Assembly (NCBI GenBank): GCA_045587445.1
Contig: JAZNCH010000069.1
Span: forward strand, 1-64,000
Origin: RGIG1995 sp045587445
GTDB lineage: Bacteria > Bacillota > Clostridia > Oscillospirales > CAG-272
Length of the DNA stretch: 64,000 bases
Direction: 5' to 3'
The position numbers were made by a program, and so were the translations under genes. The notes beneath the pieces are model-generated. The model did not search any database. It had not been told where the DNA came from and saw only the letters and a program-made list of their open reading frames with translations. Each line of letters begins with the position of its first letter. Position 1 is the stretch's first letter. Shown here piece after piece: positions 49,392 through 57,612 of the stretch.

Positions 49392-51470
49392 ATGGAACTT
49401 GAGAAGTATATCGGCAGAGTCCTTGACAACAGATACAAGATAGTAAAGGTTATCGGCAAGGGCGGTATGGCTATAGTATTCGAAGCATTAGACCTCGCCA
49501 TGAAGCGTGTTGTTGCTTTGAAGATATTGAAAGACGATGTTGCGAAGGATCCGCAGTCGGTTAAGAGATTCGTAAACGAATCAAAGGCTATTTCTATGCT
49601 TTCGCACCCAAATATCGTATCTATATATGATATTTCCATAAAGGGCGATTTGAAGTATATAGTAATGGAACGCGTTGAAGGTATCACGCTGAAAAACTAT
49701 ATAACGCGAAAAGGCGCACTCAGCGCAAGAGAGGCCCTTGTTTATACACAGCAGATATTGAAGGCGTTGGAACACGCTCATTCAAAGGGAATTATTCACA
49801 GAGACATTAAACCTCAAAATATTATGCTCCTTAAAAACGGAGTTATAAAGGTTACCGACTTCGGTATTGCAAAGCTTCCTAATGCAGAAACCGTTACTGT
49901 AGCGGACAAGGCGATAGGAACGGTGTATTATATAAGTCCCGAACAGGCGAGCGGAAAGACTATTGACCCGAGAAGCGACCTTTATTCATTGGGGATAGTA
50001 ATGTATGAAATGCTGACGGGAGACCTTCCTTTCAGAGCGGATACACCGGTTTCTGTGGCGTTAAAGCAGATAAATGAACAGCCCAATCCTCCGAGAGAAA
50101 AAGTTCCGAAGCTTGCAATAGGCGTTGAGCAGATTATTCTTACGGCAATGGAAAAGAATCCGGACAAGCGTTTTCAAAGTGCTGCCGCAATGCGTAAGCA
50201 CGTTGAACAGATGTTGGCTAATCCCGCATACGTTTTCAGCAGCAAAAGGATGGCGGCAATATCGGCACCTACAGGTGTGAAAGGTGTTATTTCAAAACTG
50301 AAGAGCGATAAACCCAAACCAAAAAGACAGGGAGGCTCTATGCTTCCAGTTATAGCGGGTATTTGTCTTGCGTTTGTTATAATTGTTTCGATTTTGCTTG
50401 TGAATATTGTAATTGACTTGTTTAAGGACGACCCTTCCAACAGGAAGGAAATAATTGTTCCCGACCTTGTTAATCAGGTGTATTCGGAACAGCTTAAGGC
50501 AGACCTTGAAGCACAGGGATATAACGTTATTATCGACTATGCGGACAATCCCAACGTTGAACCGTATACTATTCTTAAGCAAAAGCCTTTAAAGGATTCG
50601 AGAAGAGTTATTATTGAGGGTGGAAAAAAGTGTGATTTGACACTTACTATATGCCGCGATGAAAATGCAATGACGTATGCATTGTCGAATTATACGATGT
50701 CGGATTATAGAACGGTTGAGATAAAGCTTGAAAAAATTGGTATGAAATCGACCGTGAAATTTGAAAAAGACGATATTATCCCCGAGGGAATGGTTATAAG
50801 AACCGACCCGGCGGAAGGAACAATAGTATCAAAGGATACTTTAATTACGCTTTACGTAAGTGACGGACCTGATGTTAAAATGGTGGAGATGCCGAAGCTT
50901 GTGGGGAAGACTCTTGAACAGGCAAAGCAGATTTTGGCGAATTATCAGCTTAATGACGGTAATATTACTTATGTGGAATCGGATAGACCTAAGGGCGAGA
51001 TACTTCAACAGAGCGTTGAAGAGGGTATGCAGGTTTCTTCGGGATCGGATATACATCTTGTTGTAAGTCAGGGTGTAGCTCAAACTGTTGGACCGAATAT
51101 TATCAAGCTTTCAAACTATACGGGACAGCATATTGATGACGTTAGAGAAATGCTCAACGACCTTGACCTTCGTTATACCATAATCCCCGAATATAATGAT
51201 AGTTATGCTAACGGATATGTAATAAAAACTTATCCCGGTGCTGGTTCAGACGTTACTCCCAGTTCAAGTGATTCTGAAGGAACGATGATTAATATTTACG
51301 TAAGCCAAGGTGCGAAGCCGGTTGATACCGAACCTCCGGCGACCGAGCCTCCGGCGACCGAACCTCCCGCAACCGAGCCTCCGGCAACTGAGCCTCCGGC
51401 AACTGAGCCTCCGGCGACCGAGCCTCCGGCAACCGAGCCGCCGGCTACAGAATCAACACCGGACAACTGA
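49392..51470 (+). CDS. prkC: PASTA-domain Ser/Thr protein kinase
   Basis: A 692-residue membrane kinase. Residues 10-270 are the kinase domain (IGKGGMAIVFEA glycine loop, VALKIL Lys, IIHRDIKPQNIML catalytic loop, VTDFGIAKL, GTVYYISPEQASG). A basic juxtamembrane region and one membrane segment (about 316-340) follow, then four PASTA-like modules (about 352-625) that bind muropeptides outside the cell. The protein ends in eight EPPAT pentapeptide repeats (about 647-686), a flexible Pro/Thr tail. With PrpC and IreB it forms the conserved cell-wall signalling set. The usual rsgA/cpgA gene does not follow; a terminator does. Confidence 0.95.
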   Translation: MELEKYIGRVLDNRYKIVKVIGKGGMAIVFEALDLAMKRVVALKILKDDVAKDPQSVKRFVNESKAISMLSHPNIVSIYDISIKGDLKYIVMERVEGITLKNYITRKGALSAREALVYTQQILKALEHAHSKGIIHRDIKPQNIMLLKNGVIKVTDFGIAKLPNAETVTVADKAIGTVYYISPEQASGKTIDPRSDLYSLGIVMYEMLTGDLPFRADTPVSVALKQINEQPNPPREKVPKLAIGVEQIILTAMEKNPDKRFQSAAAMRKHVEQMLANPAYVFSSKRMAAISAPTGVKGVISKLKSDKPKPKRQGGSMLPVIAGICLAFVIIVSILLVNIVIDLFKDDPSNRKEIIVPDLVNQVYSEQLKADLEAQGYNVIIDYADNPNVEPYTILKQKPLKDSRRVIIEGGKKCDLTLTICRDENAMTYALSNYTMSDYRTVEIKLEKIGMKSTVKFEKDDIIPEGMVIRTDPAEGTIVSKDTLITLYVSDGPDVKMVEMPKLVGKTLEQAKQILANYQLNDGNITYVESDRPKGEILQQSVEEGMQVSSGSDIHLVVSQGVAQTVGPNIIKLSNYTGQHIDDVREMLNDLDLRYTIIPEYNDSYANGYVIKTYPGAGSDVTPSSSDSEGTMINIYVSQGAKPVDTEPPATEPPATEPPATEPPATEPPATEPPATEPPATEPPATESTPDN
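51330..51449 (+). repeat. In-frame 15-bp tandem repeats at the end of prkC
   Basis: Eight near-identical 15-base units of the type GAGCCTCCGGCGACC, each coding Glu-Pro-Pro-Ala-Thr. Unit differences are synonymous (gcg/gca, acc/act, cct/ccg). Such slippage-prone repeats can change tail length without breaking the frame. Confidence 0.9.
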
Positions 51471-51483
51471 CATTATATATAAA

Positions 51484-51522
51484 ACAAGAAGCTCTTTCCT
51501 TTTGGAAAGGGCTTGGTTTTTT
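51484..51522 (+). terminator. Terminator of prkC
   Basis: AAGCTCTTTCC / GGAAAGGGCTT stem with a short loop and a T-run (GGTTTTTTG). Confidence 0.85.
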
Positions 51523-51527
51523 GCATA

Positions 51528-51567
51528 CAAAAAGGGGCTGTCTCAAAAAATTAATCTGAGACAGCCC
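51528..51567 (-). terminator. Terminator of the pantothenate kinase gene
   Basis: GGGCTGTCTCA / TGAGACAGCCC stem with an 11-base loop and, on the minus strand, a CCTTTTTG tail. Confidence 0.82.
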
Positions 51568-51577
51568 AAATATATTT

Positions 51578-52405
51578 TTATTTTGCCGAAAGTGCCGCGC
51601 CTATAACGGTGCTGAACTGCGCATTTTGAGGAATAACAAAATTAACGTCAAACATAGAATTAAGCGTTTGAAAAATTTCTTTGCTTTGGGGAACTCTTGT
51701 AAGATTTCCCGTAAGAACAATATCTTTTATATGATGGTTTCTCGCCGCAAACACGGCAATCATACCGGCTACTTCAAATACCATGTTGATTATGCCAAGT
51801 GCCATATCTTCGCGTGTCGCCATGTCGCTTATTTTACCAAAGTTTGCCGCAGTCATAGTGTCGGGCAAACCTCCAAAATCTGAATTGTTTGAAATATCTT
51901 TTATGCGAAGGTCAATATTATTCAAGTTGCCGTTTTTTGCAAGGTCAACGATATGGTCAATGTCGTTCATATTAAGAATCTGCTTGCTAAGTCCCATAAG
52001 AGTCCCCCCCCCGACACCTGTACCGCCAAGGTAGGCTATCTTGTTGCCTGATTTGGCATGGACTAATGCTGTGCCTGTTCCAAGACTGACAACTATCGTT
52101 TCTTCAAGTTTCGACAAATAAAGACCGCCGCGACCTACGCATTCAAACTCGGGAACGCTTTCGCATTTTAAACCGTAAAGTGGCTTGGTTATAAAAGTTG
52201 AACCTACACCGGTCATCATAACTCGGCTGATATCAGTCAGTTCAATAGAGTTCTCCGATGTAAATTTACCAAACGCTCCGTATATGGAAGTAACTTGGTC
52301 TGTCGCTCTTACAAACAGAGGATTTATGAGATTGTTGTTTTCGTCAAAGCCGACTATCTTTGTGGTGCTTCCGCCAACGTCTATTCCTATTACGTATTTT
52401 GACAT
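51578..52405 (-). CDS. coaW: Type II pantothenate kinase
   Basis: A 275-residue ASKHA-fold kinase that phosphorylates pantothenate, the first step of CoA synthesis. Signatures are YVIGIDVGGSTTKIVGFD (phosphate-1) at residue 4, a catalytic Glu region VPEFECVGRGG near 84, VVSLGTGTALVHA near 104 and AYLGGTGVGGGTLMGLSK (adenosine region) near 124, then VLTGNLTRVP near 230. Length fits type II enzymes of Gram-positives. It is monocistronic on the minus strand, convergent with prkC. CoA supply is relevant to the acyl-CoA synthetases in the window, but no regulatory link is visible. Confidence 0.88.
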   Translation of the reverse strand: MSKYVIGIDVGGSTTKIVGFDENNNLINPLFVRATDQVTSIYGAFGKFTSENSIELTDISRVMMTGVGSTFITKPLYGLKCESVPEFECVGRGGLYLSKLEETIVVSLGTGTALVHAKSGNKIAYLGGTGVGGGTLMGLSKQILNMNDIDHIVDLAKNGNLNNIDLRIKDISNNSDFGGLPDTMTAANFGKISDMATREDMALGIINMVFEVAGMIAVFAARNHHIKDIVLTGNLTRVPQSKEIFQTLNSMFDVNFVIPQNAQFSTVIGAALSAK

Positions 52406-52538
52406 AGAAAAACCGCCTTTTTTATTAATACCATAGCTATGATAACACTATTGATAAGAAAATTCAAGAGTCTGCGCTAAATAATAACGATATATACTAT
52501 AAATTTAGAAAAAATGTTGAAAAAATAAAAAATATCGG

Positions 52539-52567
52539 TTGCAAATACCGAGGAAATGTGTTAATAT
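52539..52567 (+). promoter_or_regulatory. Promoter of the divIVA-fumB cluster
   Basis: TTGCAA (52539-52544), a 17-base spacer and TAATAT (52562-52567). Confidence 0.65.
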
Positions 52568-52608
52568 TATGGGTGTAAATAAAATTTACGAAAAAGAGGT
52601 GGTTTGCC

Positions 52609-53313
52609 GTGAGTGAAAGAAAAATAAAATTTCGCAATGCTATGGGTGGTTACAATAAGGCAGACGTAAACGATTACATTGAATCTTTGAATACAAAAAT
52701 ATTTGAATCGGAGAACGAGAGCAATAAAAAAATTGCAGAGCTTGAAAAGAAAGTAAAAGAGCTCGAAAGCGAAGTCAGTCAGAAGAACGAAGAAGAGATA
52801 AAAGAAATTTATGAAAAGGTTGAAAGAGCTGACAGACTTATTGTAGAGCTGAACGGGCATATTGACGCCCTTCGTCAGGAAAACGGCGAGCTTGAAAAGA
52901 AAAATATCGAACTTGCTTCAAAGATAGAAGAGTACGAAAAAACTGTGAGCGAAACCAGTGAATTATATGATAAGTCCAGCAAGTATGATAAAATAAGCGA
53001 ACAGATAGGTTCTATGATAGTCAGCGCAAACGCAAGAGCTGAGAGTATTGTAAGTGAAGCGGAGCTTAAAGCGAGAGTTGCGTCAAAAACTATGATAGAT
53101 ATGACCGTTGATAAGTTGAACGGATTGAATGAAAAATACTTAGGTGAAATTGTTGCGAAGTCTGTACAGCTTACAGAAGCATTTCGCAGTCTTTCTCTTG
53201 AAGCGGAGGGTTTTCGTATGGGAACTAATTCCGCATTAGAAGAGGAGGGCGTTAAGCTGAAAGAATCGCTTGAAACTACAAAAAGAGTTATAATGGAGGA
53301 GAAAAATGACTAA
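52609..53313 (+). CDS. DivIVA-domain coiled-coil protein
   Basis: A 234-residue protein. The N-terminal KIKFRNAMGGYNKADVNDYIESL matches the DivIVA/GpsB membrane-targeting start. A long coiled coil follows at about 30-120 (many Glu/Lys heptads), then a helical C-terminal part. Such proteins mark curved membrane at poles or septa and recruit partners. The start is GTG (52609) with GAGGTGG upstream. The last 8 bases overlap the fumarase beta gene. Alternative: a small SepIVA-like scaffold rather than canonical DivIVA. Confidence 0.78.
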   Translation: MSERKIKFRNAMGGYNKADVNDYIESLNTKIFESENESNKKIAELEKKVKELESEVSQKNEEEIKEIYEKVERADRLIVELNGHIDALRQENGELEKKNIELASKIEEYEKTVSETSELYDKSSKYDKISEQIGSMIVSANARAESIVSEAELKARVASKTMIDMTVDKLNGLNEKYLGEIVAKSVQLTEAFRSLSLEAEGFRMGTNSALEEEGVKLKESLETTKRVIMEEKND

Positions 53314-53836
53314 ATCTTACAACACGGCAAACATTGCCGAATGGGCAGACAAACTTGTATGCGGAGAGGAAATATTGCTTTCGGGTGTTGTATACACTGC
53401 GAGAGATGCCGCGCACAAAAGAATTAAAGCACTTATAGACGAGGGCAAAGAATTGCCTTTTGAACTTAAGAATGCTACTATCTACTATGCAGGACCTACA
53501 CCTGAAAAGCCCGGTATGCCTATTGGCTCATGCGGACCTACAACTTCAACTAGAATGGACGTTTTTGCGCCCGAATTTATGGATCTTGGACTTAAGTGCA
53601 TGGTAGGAAAAGGCAACAGAAGTCAGGCGGTTATTGACGCTATTGTTAGAAATAAGGGCGTATATCTTTGTGCTATCGGCGGTGCGGGAGCACTTGCGGC
53701 AAACTGTGTGAAGAAGCTTGATATTATTGCTTTTGAAGACCTCGGTTGTGAGTCCGTAAAGAGACTTGAAATCGAAAACTTCCCCTTATATGTAGGTATA
53801 GATTCGCAAGGCAGATCGCTTTTCGGCGATAAGTAA
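53306..53836 (+). CDS. Class I fumarase/tartrate dehydratase beta subunit, alone
   Basis: A 176-residue protein matching the C-terminal (beta) subunit of Fe-S-dependent class I fumarases: GEEILLSGVVYTARDAAHKR near residue 20, YYAGPTPEKPGMPIGSCGPTTS near 60, MVGKGNRSQAVIDA near 100 and CAIGGAGALAA near 125. Two-subunit enzymes need the alpha subunit, which holds the [4Fe-4S] cluster. No alpha gene is adjacent, so it must be elsewhere or absent. It overlaps the DivIVA gene by 8 bases and is followed 3 bases later by a regulator. Confidence 0.86.
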   Translation: MTKSYNTANIAEWADKLVCGEEILLSGVVYTARDAAHKRIKALIDEGKELPFELKNATIYYAGPTPEKPGMPIGSCGPTTSTRMDVFAPEFMDLGLKCMVGKGNRSQAVIDAIVRNKGVYLCAIGGAGALAANCVKKLDIIAFEDLGCESVKRLEIENFPLYVGIDSQGRSLFGDK

Positions 53837-53839
53837 TAT

Positions 53840-54643
53840 ATGAAACTTGGTGAAAAAATTCGTTCGGCAAGACTGAATGCGGGAATGACGCAGGCAGAGC
53901 TTGCCGGCGATTTTATAACAAGAAATATGCTCAGCCAGATAGAAAACGGACTGGCAATGCCTTCTCTTCAAACTGCCTTGTATATTGCCGATAAGCTTGG
54001 TGTAGATGCAGGGATACTGTTTTCCGAGCGAGACAATAAAGAGGCGTATTTTCTTACCCGAAAGCTGCCAAACCTCAAGGCTCATTTTGAAAACGGCGAA
54101 TATGATAAATGTATAGAGATTTGTTCCGAAGAAGCCGAGAATTGCGATGAAGCTTGTATTATATTGGCAGAGTGTTATATAAAAAAAGCCTATGACAACT
54201 TTTACAGAGGGAAATTGCGTCAGGCTTTGAAGTACAGTGAGACTGCCGTAAAATATGCGTCAAAATCAGTATATTCGTCAGATGGGATAAGGCTGAAAAA
54301 CGAAATGCTTGAGGCTGTTATTTCTGCGATAACACCGTATTTAAAACAGACGAGGTTTAAGGCGGAAGAAAGAAAGTATCTTATTGACCGTTTTAATAAC
54401 ACTTCTTTAAAACGAGCGATTATTCACGAGCTGAATAAAGCCAAGAGTTATTCCGAAGAGGGAAGGTATACCGAAGCTGTTGACGTGCTTAAAGGATTGC
54501 TTAAAGAAAAAGAACTTGGTGTTCCTTTTGAATATGCCGTATATAACGAATATGAAATATGTTGCAGAGAGCTTCGGGATTATGAAAATGCTTATAAGTA
54601 TGCAAACTTAGCAAAAAAACTGTTGGAAGAAATGCAACAGTGA
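53840..54643 (+). CDS. XRE-family regulator with TPR-like C-terminus
   Basis: A 267-residue protein. The N-terminal helix-turn-helix is at residues 3-58 (LGEKIRSARLNAGMTQAELA, RNMLSQIENGLAMPSLQTAL). The remaining 200 residues are helical repeats of TPR character (EAENCDEACIILAECYIKKAY, KALKY-like QALKYSETAVKYA, YNEYEICCRELRDYENAYKY). This layout is that of Rgg/PlcR-like or MalT-like regulators that bind peptides or partner proteins. No cognate peptide gene is obvious next to it. It starts 3 bases after the fumarase gene with only a weak ribosome binding site. Confidence 0.8.
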   Translation: MKLGEKIRSARLNAGMTQAELAGDFITRNMLSQIENGLAMPSLQTALYIADKLGVDAGILFSERDNKEAYFLTRKLPNLKAHFENGEYDKCIEICSEEAENCDEACIILAECYIKKAYDNFYRGKLRQALKYSETAVKYASKSVYSSDGIRLKNEMLEAVISAITPYLKQTRFKAEERKYLIDRFNNTSLKRAIIHELNKAKSYSEEGRYTEAVDVLKGLLKEKELGVPFEYAVYNEYEICCRELRDYENAYKYANLAKKLLEEMQQ

Positions 54644-54674
54644 TTTAATAAATCTATTTTTTATGAGGAAAATT

Positions 54675-55721
54675 ATGAAAAGATTACTTTTAGTTTTAAT
54701 GTGTTTGGCAATGGTAGTATCCCTTGCCGCTTGCGGATTGTCCGAAATAGGAGACTATATTGAGTCCCCCGAACAGAAAAAGGCTAATTTTGAAGATTTC
54801 AGGAAATCTCTTAATCAGCAAAACGCGGTAGCTCTTGATGCTGAGCTTCTTGTTCAGGAAGGTGCTTCAAATATGCTTATTGCCGACGTAAAAAACAATA
54901 CTACATTTGAATTGACCGAGATTAAGATTGCGTTTGCGGCTTGGTCAAGTTCAGGTCTTCCCGTAGCACTTGATTACGAAGACGGCAACTCATATTACGT
55001 TGTTGAAACCGATATGGAAGGTGTGGTTATTGAGGGTTCACAAAGATGGTATGCTGATATGGGGCTTGTTGTAAATTCTTCTGTTTTTACTATTGACTAC
55101 GTTGAAGCTATAGTTATGTCATATAAGGCTAACGGAACTCTTTGGGAAAACCCATTGTACGAGCAGTGGGGGAAGTATTTTAACGGCGAAACACTTGAAG
55201 ATTATATGAAGCTTCCCGCACCTACAGTTGATGAACTTAAAGCTGAATATGATGACCTGAAGACACAGATAACAAAGCAGAATGCAGTTGCTACAGAGTC
55301 CAGATTGTATCCGCAAGCAGACGGCAGAATAATGCTTATTACCGACGTTAAGAATAATACAGCATTTGAGCTTACAAACGTTGTTGTAGCATTTGCAGGA
55401 TTTACTGCTGACGGTACGCCCGTTAAACTTATTGGCGAGACGGAGACAGTAGGATATTACGTTAGAGAGATAACTTTGACAGGGCTCGCAGTAGAAGCAG
55501 GCGGATATTGGGTAGGCGACCTTGGATTTGCTCTTTCTCAATCATGCTCAACTATAGAACGTGTTGAAGCTGTTGTAATGTCTTGCAACGTAAACGGAGA
55601 AGCGTGGGTAAATCCTCTTTATGCACGTTGGAAGAATACGTTCCTTGGCGAAAAGATGGAAGAATGGATGACCGACATTTCTGCTGCCGGAGAAGAAACC
55701 GAAGCTGAAGCACAAACTTAA
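54675..55721 (+). CDS. Lipoprotein with two copies of a DUF5780-like domain
   Basis: A 348-residue lipoprotein. The ATG at 54675 is used because AGGA lies 7 bases upstream; an ATG 12 bases earlier lacks a site. The signal peptide MKRLLLVLMCLAMVVSLAAC ends in a lipobox Cys at residue 20. Two homologous modules follow, about 45-180 and 190-330. Both contain QNAVA, (I/T)DVKNNT.FELT, an aromatic/glycine segment, then VEA(I/V)VMS...NG..W.NPLY..W. The module resembles the DUF5780/FxLYD-type beta-sandwich of Firmicutes surface proteins. The function is unknown. An acidic tail closes the protein. Confidence 0.72.
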   Translation: MKRLLLVLMCLAMVVSLAACGLSEIGDYIESPEQKKANFEDFRKSLNQQNAVALDAELLVQEGASNMLIADVKNNTTFELTEIKIAFAAWSSSGLPVALDYEDGNSYYVVETDMEGVVIEGSQRWYADMGLVVNSSVFTIDYVEAIVMSYKANGTLWENPLYEQWGKYFNGETLEDYMKLPAPTVDELKAEYDDLKTQITKQNAVATESRLYPQADGRIMLITDVKNNTAFELTNVVVAFAGFTADGTPVKLIGETETVGYYVREITLTGLAVEAGGYWVGDLGFALSQSCSTIERVEAVVMSCNVNGEAWVNPLYARWKNTFLGEKMEEWMTDISAAGEETEAEAQT

Positions 55722-55734
55722 TGTAAAATAAATA

Positions 55735-55779
55735 AACGAGAGTGTATACGGGCAGTTAGCCGTATGCACTCGTTTTTTT
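55735..55779. terminator. Bidirectional terminator
   Basis: AACGAGAGTGTATACGG / CCGTATGCACTCGTT stem (near-perfect) with a T-run. It ends the lipoprotein gene and the minus-strand DUF4363 gene. Confidence 0.85.
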
Positions 55780-56146
55780 ATATAATATTGTCGAGCCGCA
55801 ACTCTTGAACGTCTTTTATATATTCAAGAATATTCAGCATAGACTTTTTGGCGGCGAGATAAGTTCCGGCATCATCTGCATCAACACCGGCTTTTGCGGC
55901 GGATATTTCTCTTGAGAAATTATAGACGAAATCAAATTTTATAACAGCGGAATAGAGTTCTTTGTGCTTGTTCCAATGTTTTTCAATTTTCTCAATAGAT
56001 TTAAGCGTGTCTTTGTCGGGCTCGTCGGGAAGTTTATTTGTTTGTTCAATAAGCCCTTTTAGCGAGTTATCGACGGTTACTCCAGACCAAATTACAAAAA
56101 CTATTGACGCAATAAGCAATATAACAGGAATAATAATCGTTTTCAT
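55778..56146 (-). CDS. DUF4363-family protein
   Basis: A 122-residue protein with one N-terminal membrane helix (IIIPVILLIASIVFVIW) and a helical extracytoplasmic part (LKGLIEQTNKLPDEPDKDTL, EKHWNKHKELYSAVIKFD). The W.kh...y.......d pattern is that of DUF4363. It overlaps the upstream DUF421 gene by 4 bases (ATGA). The two families are regularly paired in spore-forming Firmicutes. Function is unknown. Confidence 0.8.
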   Translation of the reverse strand: MKTIIIPVILLIASIVFVIWSGVTVDNSLKGLIEQTNKLPDEPDKDTLKSIEKIEKHWNKHKELYSAVIKFDFVYNFSREISAAKAGVDADDAGTYLAAKKSMLNILEYIKDVQELRLDNII

Positions 56147-56820
56147 TTTGTTTCTCCGTTTTTTATAAGATTAATGTTACCCGCATCGTCAACAGAAAAG
56201 AGGAAGACGTCATTGAGTCGGGTTTTGCGTTTTTTTAGTTGATTTAACAGCCATTTTCTGTTGTGTCCTATGATATGAAGATTGAAATCGCTTATTTGGC
56301 CGTCGGCAATGACGGTATGAATAATGCCTTTTTCATTTTTATTTATATTCAAATCGGAAAGAGTTACCGTTTTAGCGTGTATTTTGGGGATGACGGATAT
56401 TTGTCCGTTTTCTTCAAGAATGGCATATTCAACGTCGGATATGTCGGATATATCCTTTAATCTCAATTGAGACATAAGCTCGTCAAGGCTGAGTCTGTCT
56501 TTTGCCATTTCGTTTTTGCACAGTCTGCCTTTATTGATGATGATACTCGGACTTCCGCCGATAAGCTTTTTGACCTTGCGGTTTTTTATTGCTAAATACG
56601 ATATGATTACTTCAAGGGAGATAAGAATAACGATAGGGATAAGAGAAAAAGTAAGGGGAATAGTGTTGTCAGCGATAGGGATAGAAGCAAGTTCGGAGAG
56701 GAGCATTGTTATTACAAGCTCGGATAGTTCAAGCTCACCAAGCTGTCTTTTTCCCATAAAACGCATAGCACTGACAAGAAGGAGATAAGTTATAATAGTT
56801 CGGAAAAATAATGTGTACAT
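56143..56820 (-). CDS. DUF421-family membrane protein (YetF-like)
   Basis: A 225-residue protein. There are three membrane segments in residues 1-85 (LFFRTIITYLLLVSAMRFMG, ELVITMLLSELASIPIADN, LIPIVILISLEVIISYLAIK), then a soluble domain (IGGSPSIIINKGRLCKNEMA, SLDELMSQLRLKDISDISDV, EYAILEENGQISVIPK) as in YetF/YkjA/YdfR. These proteins are associated with spores or with stress and their biochemical role is unclear. It is coupled to the DUF4363 gene. Confidence 0.88.
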   Translation of the reverse strand: MYTLFFRTIITYLLLVSAMRFMGKRQLGELELSELVITMLLSELASIPIADNTIPLTFSLIPIVILISLEVIISYLAIKNRKVKKLIGGSPSIIINKGRLCKNEMAKDRLSLDELMSQLRLKDISDISDVEYAILEENGQISVIPKIHAKTVTLSDLNINKNEKGIIHTVIADGQISDFNLHIIGHNRKWLLNQLKKRKTRLNDVFLFSVDDAGNINLIKNGETK

Positions 56821-56894
56821 AGAAAACCTCGGCTTTTTTTGTTATTATTCCATAAAAAGCACTTAATTAAACCTACAAAAATTACAAAAAGGTA

Positions 56895-56923
56895 TTGACA
56901 AATATAAATATGTGTGATATTAT
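56895..56923 (+). promoter_or_regulatory. Promoter of tRNA-Lys
   Basis: TTGACA (56895-56900), a 17-base spacer and TATTAT (56918-56923), about 37 bases before the mature tRNA. Confidence 0.8.
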
Positions 56924-56960
56924 ATTAAAGCTCGATTTGCAGAGCATAAAATAATAGTGT

Positions 56961-57036
56961 GCCCCATTAGCTCAGAAGGTAGAGCACTTGACTTTTAATC
57001 AAGGTGTCCGGAGTTCGACTCTCCGATGGAGCACCA
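56961..57036 (+). tRNA. tRNA-Lys (UUU anticodon)
   Basis: A cloverleaf can be drawn: acceptor GCCCCAT / ATGGAGC (one C-A mismatch at the third pair), D arm TAGCTCAGAAGGTAGAGCA, anticodon stem CTTGA / TCAAG with loop CTTTTAA (anticodon TTT), and T arm CGGAG TTCGACT CTCCG. The encoded 3' end is discriminator A plus CCA. It has its own promoter and terminator. Confidence 0.92.
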
Positions 57037-57081
57037 AAAAGAAACGACAATTTTCGCCAGAAGATTGTCGTTTCTTTTTGT
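57037..57081 (+). terminator. Terminator of tRNA-Lys
   Basis: AAAGAAACGACAAT / ATTGTCGTTTCTTT stem, loop TTTCGCCAGAAG, T-rich end. Confidence 0.85.
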
Positions 57082-57120
57082 ACTATTCTTGACAAGTTTC
57101 TAGTTTTGCTTCGCAAAACA

Positions 57121-57149
57121 TTGAATTGTATGTAAAACTATGATATACT
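57121..57149 (+). promoter_or_regulatory. Promoter of the four-helix-bundle gene
   Basis: TTGAAT (57121-57126), a 17-base spacer and TATACT (57144-57149). Confidence 0.65.
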
Positions 57150-57168
57150 TACATAGAGGTAAGGAGAT

Positions 57169-57519
57169 ATGGAAAGTCCACTTTTGAATAAGTCGCTCGA
57201 GTTTGCAACGAAAATTGTACTTTTTTATGAAGACTATTCAAACTCAAGGAGAGATACAACTGTTGCGAAGAAGCTTCTTCGGAGCGCAACTTCGGTTGGA
57301 GCAAATATTAATGAAGCAATTTATGGAAATAGTAAAGCAGATTTTATTTCAAAATTGCATATCTCGTTAAAAGAGATTAGTGAGAGAATATATTGGCTTA
57401 CGCTTTTAAAAAATACCAACTTATATGAATATGATTATTCCGAACCTATTAACCTTGCTGAAGAAATTAAACGTATGCTTATTTCTTCCATTAATACTGC
57501 AAAAAACAATCTAAAGTAA
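57169..57519 (+). CDS. Four-helix-bundle (S23/IVP-type) protein
   Basis: A 116-residue all-helical protein of the family first seen in 23S rRNA intervening sequences: NKSLEFATKIVLFYEDY, LLRSATSVGANINEAIYGNS, FISKLHISLKEISERIYWL. The A.S...NI.E....S motif is diagnostic. Proteins of this family occur widely outside rRNA, and their role is not settled. Here it stands alone with its own promoter just after tRNA-Lys, with AAGGAG before the ATG. It is a common accessory gene and may be horizontally mobile. Confidence 0.85.
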   Translation: MESPLLNKSLEFATKIVLFYEDYSNSRRDTTVAKKLLRSATSVGANINEAIYGNSKADFISKLHISLKEISERIYWLTLLKNTNLYEYDYSEPINLAEEIKRMLISSINTAKNNLK

Positions 57520-57612
57520 AAAAATGATTATTGTATTGTTATGCTTTTCCATTTTGCTTACAAATATAATATGGTACAATAACAACGTAAAACAAATGAG
57601 GTGTATTTTGTT

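Noticed and set aside
51330..51449. Direct repeats that could suggest a CRISPR array
   Set aside because: They are contiguous 15-base in-frame codons of the kinase tail, with no spacers.
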